A DNA stretch of 64,000 nucleotides from Kangsaoukella pontilimi. GTDB lineage: Bacteria; Pseudomonadota; Alphaproteobacteria; Rhodobacterales; Rhodobacteraceae. The notes beneath the pieces were generated by a model. That model did not search any database. It was not told where the DNA came from and was given only the letters and a program-made list of their open reading frames with translations. This document shows positions 62,299 to 64,000 of the stretch, piece by piece. Numbering within the stretch: position 1 is the first letter of the stretch; each line of letters starts with the position of its first letter. Made by a program: the position numbers and the translations under genes. The stretch is from the NCBI RefSeq assembly GCF_009830125.1, contig NZ_WUPT01000001.1:1779060-1843059 (forward strand), in the 5' to 3' direction.

Positions 62299-63819
62299 AT
62301 GGATGTACTTGCTCTTCTTGCCGACGGCTTCGCCACCTCGCTCTCGCCCGTCAACCTGATGATTGTGATCATCGGCGTGACCGCCGGCCTCTTCATCGGC
62401 GCGATGCCTGGCCTTGGCTCGGTCAACGGCGTGGCCATCGTCCTGCCGCTGACTTTCATCGTGCCGCCGTCATCCGCGATCATCCTGCTGGCGGCGATCT
62501 ACTACGGCGCGATGTATGGCGGCGCGGTCAGCTCGGTCCTCTTGGGCATCCCCGGCGCTTCTACCGCCGTCGCGACAACCTTCGACGGGCGGCCCATGGC
62601 GCAACAGGGCAAGGCGGGCCTCGCGCTCATCGCCGCTGCTGTCGCGTCCTTCGTGGGCGGGACGATCTCGGTCGTCCTTTTCACGCTCTTCGCCGCTCCC
62701 CTCGCAGACCTGGCGCTGGCCTTCGGCCCGGCCGAGGAATTCGCCCTCGTCCTCCTGGCCTTCACTACCTTCGTGGGCCTCGGCGGCGACGACATCCTGA
62801 AAACAATCGTCATGATCTGCCTCGGCCTTGTTCTGTCCACCGTGGGCCTCGACCTGATCTCGGGCCAGCCGCGCCTGATCTTCGGCGACATGCCGGGCTT
62901 CTACTCGGGCATCTCGTTCCTCGTCCTCGCAATCGGCGTCTATGGCGTGGGCGAGGTGCTCCACACCATCGAGACCTCGAAATCCGCGCCCGCCGTCACC
63001 CCTGCCCGGCTGACTTTCCGCGAACTGGCCGATGGCCTCCGCCGGATGAACCGCCTCTGGAAGACCATGAGCATCGGTTCCTTCCTGGGCTTCTTTGTGG
63101 GGATGCTGCCCGCCGCCGGTGCGACGCCCGCCTCGCTCATGGCCTACGGGATCGCGAAGACGACGTCGCGAGAGCCCGAGTCCTTCGGCAAGGGCAATAT
63201 CGAAGGCGTCGCCGCGCCCGAGACCGCCAACAACGCCGCTTCGACCGGCTCTCTCCTGCCGATGCTGACCCTCGGCATTCCCGGCTCGCCGACGACCGCG
63301 CTCCTTCTCGGCGGCATGGTCATGTGGGGTCTCGTCCCCGGACCCATGCTCTTCATCGAACAGCCGGATTTCGTCTGGGGCCTGATCTCGTCGCTCTATA
63401 CGGCCAACTTCGCCGCCGTCGCGATCAACCTCGCGCTGATACCGCTCTTCGTCTGGGCGCTCAGAATGCCGTTCACGGTGCTTTGCGCCATGGTTCTGGT
63501 GCTCTGCATCGTTGGCGGCTTCGCCCCCAGCCAAAAGATGCACGACGTCTGGCTGATCGCCGGGTTCGGCATCGCGGGCTACCTCCTGCGCAAGGCCGAC
63601 TACCCGCTGGCACCGCTCGTCCTTGCGCTGGTCCTCGGACCGCTCATGGAAAAGAGCTTCCGCCAGACGCTGATCGCCGAGCAGGGCGACATGATGGCCT
63701 TCGTCGAGCGTCCGCTCTCGGCCACCTTCATCGCCATCGCGGTGCTCTTCTTCCTGCTGCCGCTCATCAAGGTGTGGCGCGCAAGGTCGGGCAAAGCGGC
63801 GATCTCGCCCGCCGAATAA
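62299..63819 (+). CDS. tctA: Tripartite tricarboxylate transporter large membrane subunit
   Basis: The 506-residue protein has about 12 helices and the TctA motifs GAMPGLGSVNGVAIVLPLTF, GAMYGGAVSSVLLGIPG and LTLGIPGSPTTALLLGG. It is the sodium- or proton-driven channel of the tctCBA system. It starts 15 bases after tctB. The substrate cannot be fixed, but the following acyl-CoA synthetase suggests an organic acid that is activated to a CoA ester. Confidence 0.94.
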   Translation: MDVLALLADGFATSLSPVNLMIVIIGVTAGLFIGAMPGLGSVNGVAIVLPLTFIVPPSSAIILLAAIYYGAMYGGAVSSVLLGIPGASTAVATTFDGRPMAQQGKAGLALIAAAVASFVGGTISVVLFTLFAAPLADLALAFGPAEEFALVLLAFTTFVGLGGDDILKTIVMICLGLVLSTVGLDLISGQPRLIFGDMPGFYSGISFLVLAIGVYGVGEVLHTIETSKSAPAVTPARLTFRELADGLRRMNRLWKTMSIGSFLGFFVGMLPAAGATPASLMAYGIAKTTSREPESFGKGNIEGVAAPETANNAASTGSLLPMLTLGIPGSPTTALLLGGMVMWGLVPGPMLFIEQPDFVWGLISSLYTANFAAVAINLALIPLFVWALRMPFTVLCAMVLVLCIVGGFAPSQKMHDVWLIAGFGIAGYLLRKADYPLAPLVLALVLGPLMEKSFRQTLIAEQGDMMAFVERPLSATFIAIAVLFFLLPLIKVWRARSGKAAISPAE

Positions 63820-63847
63820 CCGAAGAAAGACTGCAAGGAATATCAAG

Positions 63848-64000
63848 ATGACGTCGACGTTTTCGGCCCTGTTTTCGGGCCACCCCGACACTTCCCCTGC
63901 GTTTGGGGCGCCTGGGCGGGAGTGGTTGAGCTATGGGGGGCTTCGGGCTCTGGGGGGTGAGGTTCGGGGGGCGCTTCACGGGGCCGGGATCGGTCGGGGG
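63848..64000 (+). CDS. Acyl-CoA synthetase (AMP-dependent ligase), N-terminal part
   Basis: The first 51 residues (MTSTFSALFSGHPDTSPAFGAPGREWLSY, GALHGAGIGRG) match the N-terminus of AMP-forming acyl-CoA synthetases. It begins 28 bases after tctA, so its substrate may be the imported acid. The rest is outside the window; product specificity is unknown. Confidence 0.75.
   Translation, partial: MTSTFSALFSGHPDTSPAFGAPGREWLSYGGLRALGGEVRGALHGAGIGRG

Noticed and set aside
62470..63891. 473-codon minus-strand frame opposite tctA
   Set aside because: Shadow composition (Glu/Arg/Asp/Gly runs) against an unambiguous TctA.

Overview
The window reads as chromosome of a Rhodobacteraceae (Roseobacter-group) alphaproteobacterium. 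This rests on GC-rich core genes and on a gene order typical of that family: a small basic protein, murA, a DUF2948 gene, hisD, a UPF0262 gene, a low-Mr phosphatase, infA, maf, an RNase E/G gene and yacG. Sarcosine oxidase, TadE/G pilus genes, tripartite tricarboxylate (TctCBA) uptake and a ScfR-type regulator fit the same picture. Two visibly more AT-rich integrative elements interrupt this core, each in a tRNA gene and each bounded by a duplicated tRNA 3' end.

Layout. 1-11.3 kb is core: the soxB start, three TadE/TadG-like genes, glutamate dehydrogenase, a TetR regulator, homoserine dehydrogenase, a PopZ-like acidic protein, TolC and a Pcm-like methyltransferase. 11.4-24.8 kb holds tRNA-Cys and a complete type I secretion locus on the minus strand: HlyD-type adaptor, ABC exporter, TolC-type lipoprotein, SapC and a 2177-residue Ig-repeat adhesin. 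A LuxR-family regulator lies upstream of the adhesin, with a 20-bp lux-box-like palindrome between them. 25.0-39.4 kb is element 1, in tRNA-Phe. Its right half is a satellite-like module (integrase, unknown protein, AlpA-type HTH, primase/VapE-type helicase). Its cargo is a five-gene cytosine-methylase / GHKL (MORC-like) ATPase / Z1 helicase / DUF4420 nuclease system headed by a ribbon-helix-helix protein, followed by a pentapeptide-repeat-hydrolase fusion and a HEPN-like protein. 39.5-46.8 kb is the conserved core operon ending in yacG, then tRNA-Thr. 46.7-56.6 kb is element 2, in tRNA-Thr, with perfect 49-bp ends. It carries an integrase, small DNA-binding proteins, a replication-initiator-like gene with iteron-like repeats, a lone HK97-fold major capsid protein, a KAP P-loop NTPase and HEPN-like proteins. 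56.7-64 kb returns to core: a glycosyltransferase-like gene, an MFS transporter, a ScfR-type regulator, tctC-tctB-tctA and the start of an acyl-CoA synthetase.

How the genes work together. The most unusual content is the pair of tRNA-borne elements, both probable phage satellites or satellite-like integrative elements that carry anti-phage cargo. Each has paired short direct repeats near both ends that could be arm-type integrase sites. The third theme is a surface-adhesion locus that may be under LuxR-type control. All functional calls come from reading translated motifs and gene order; no database search was run.
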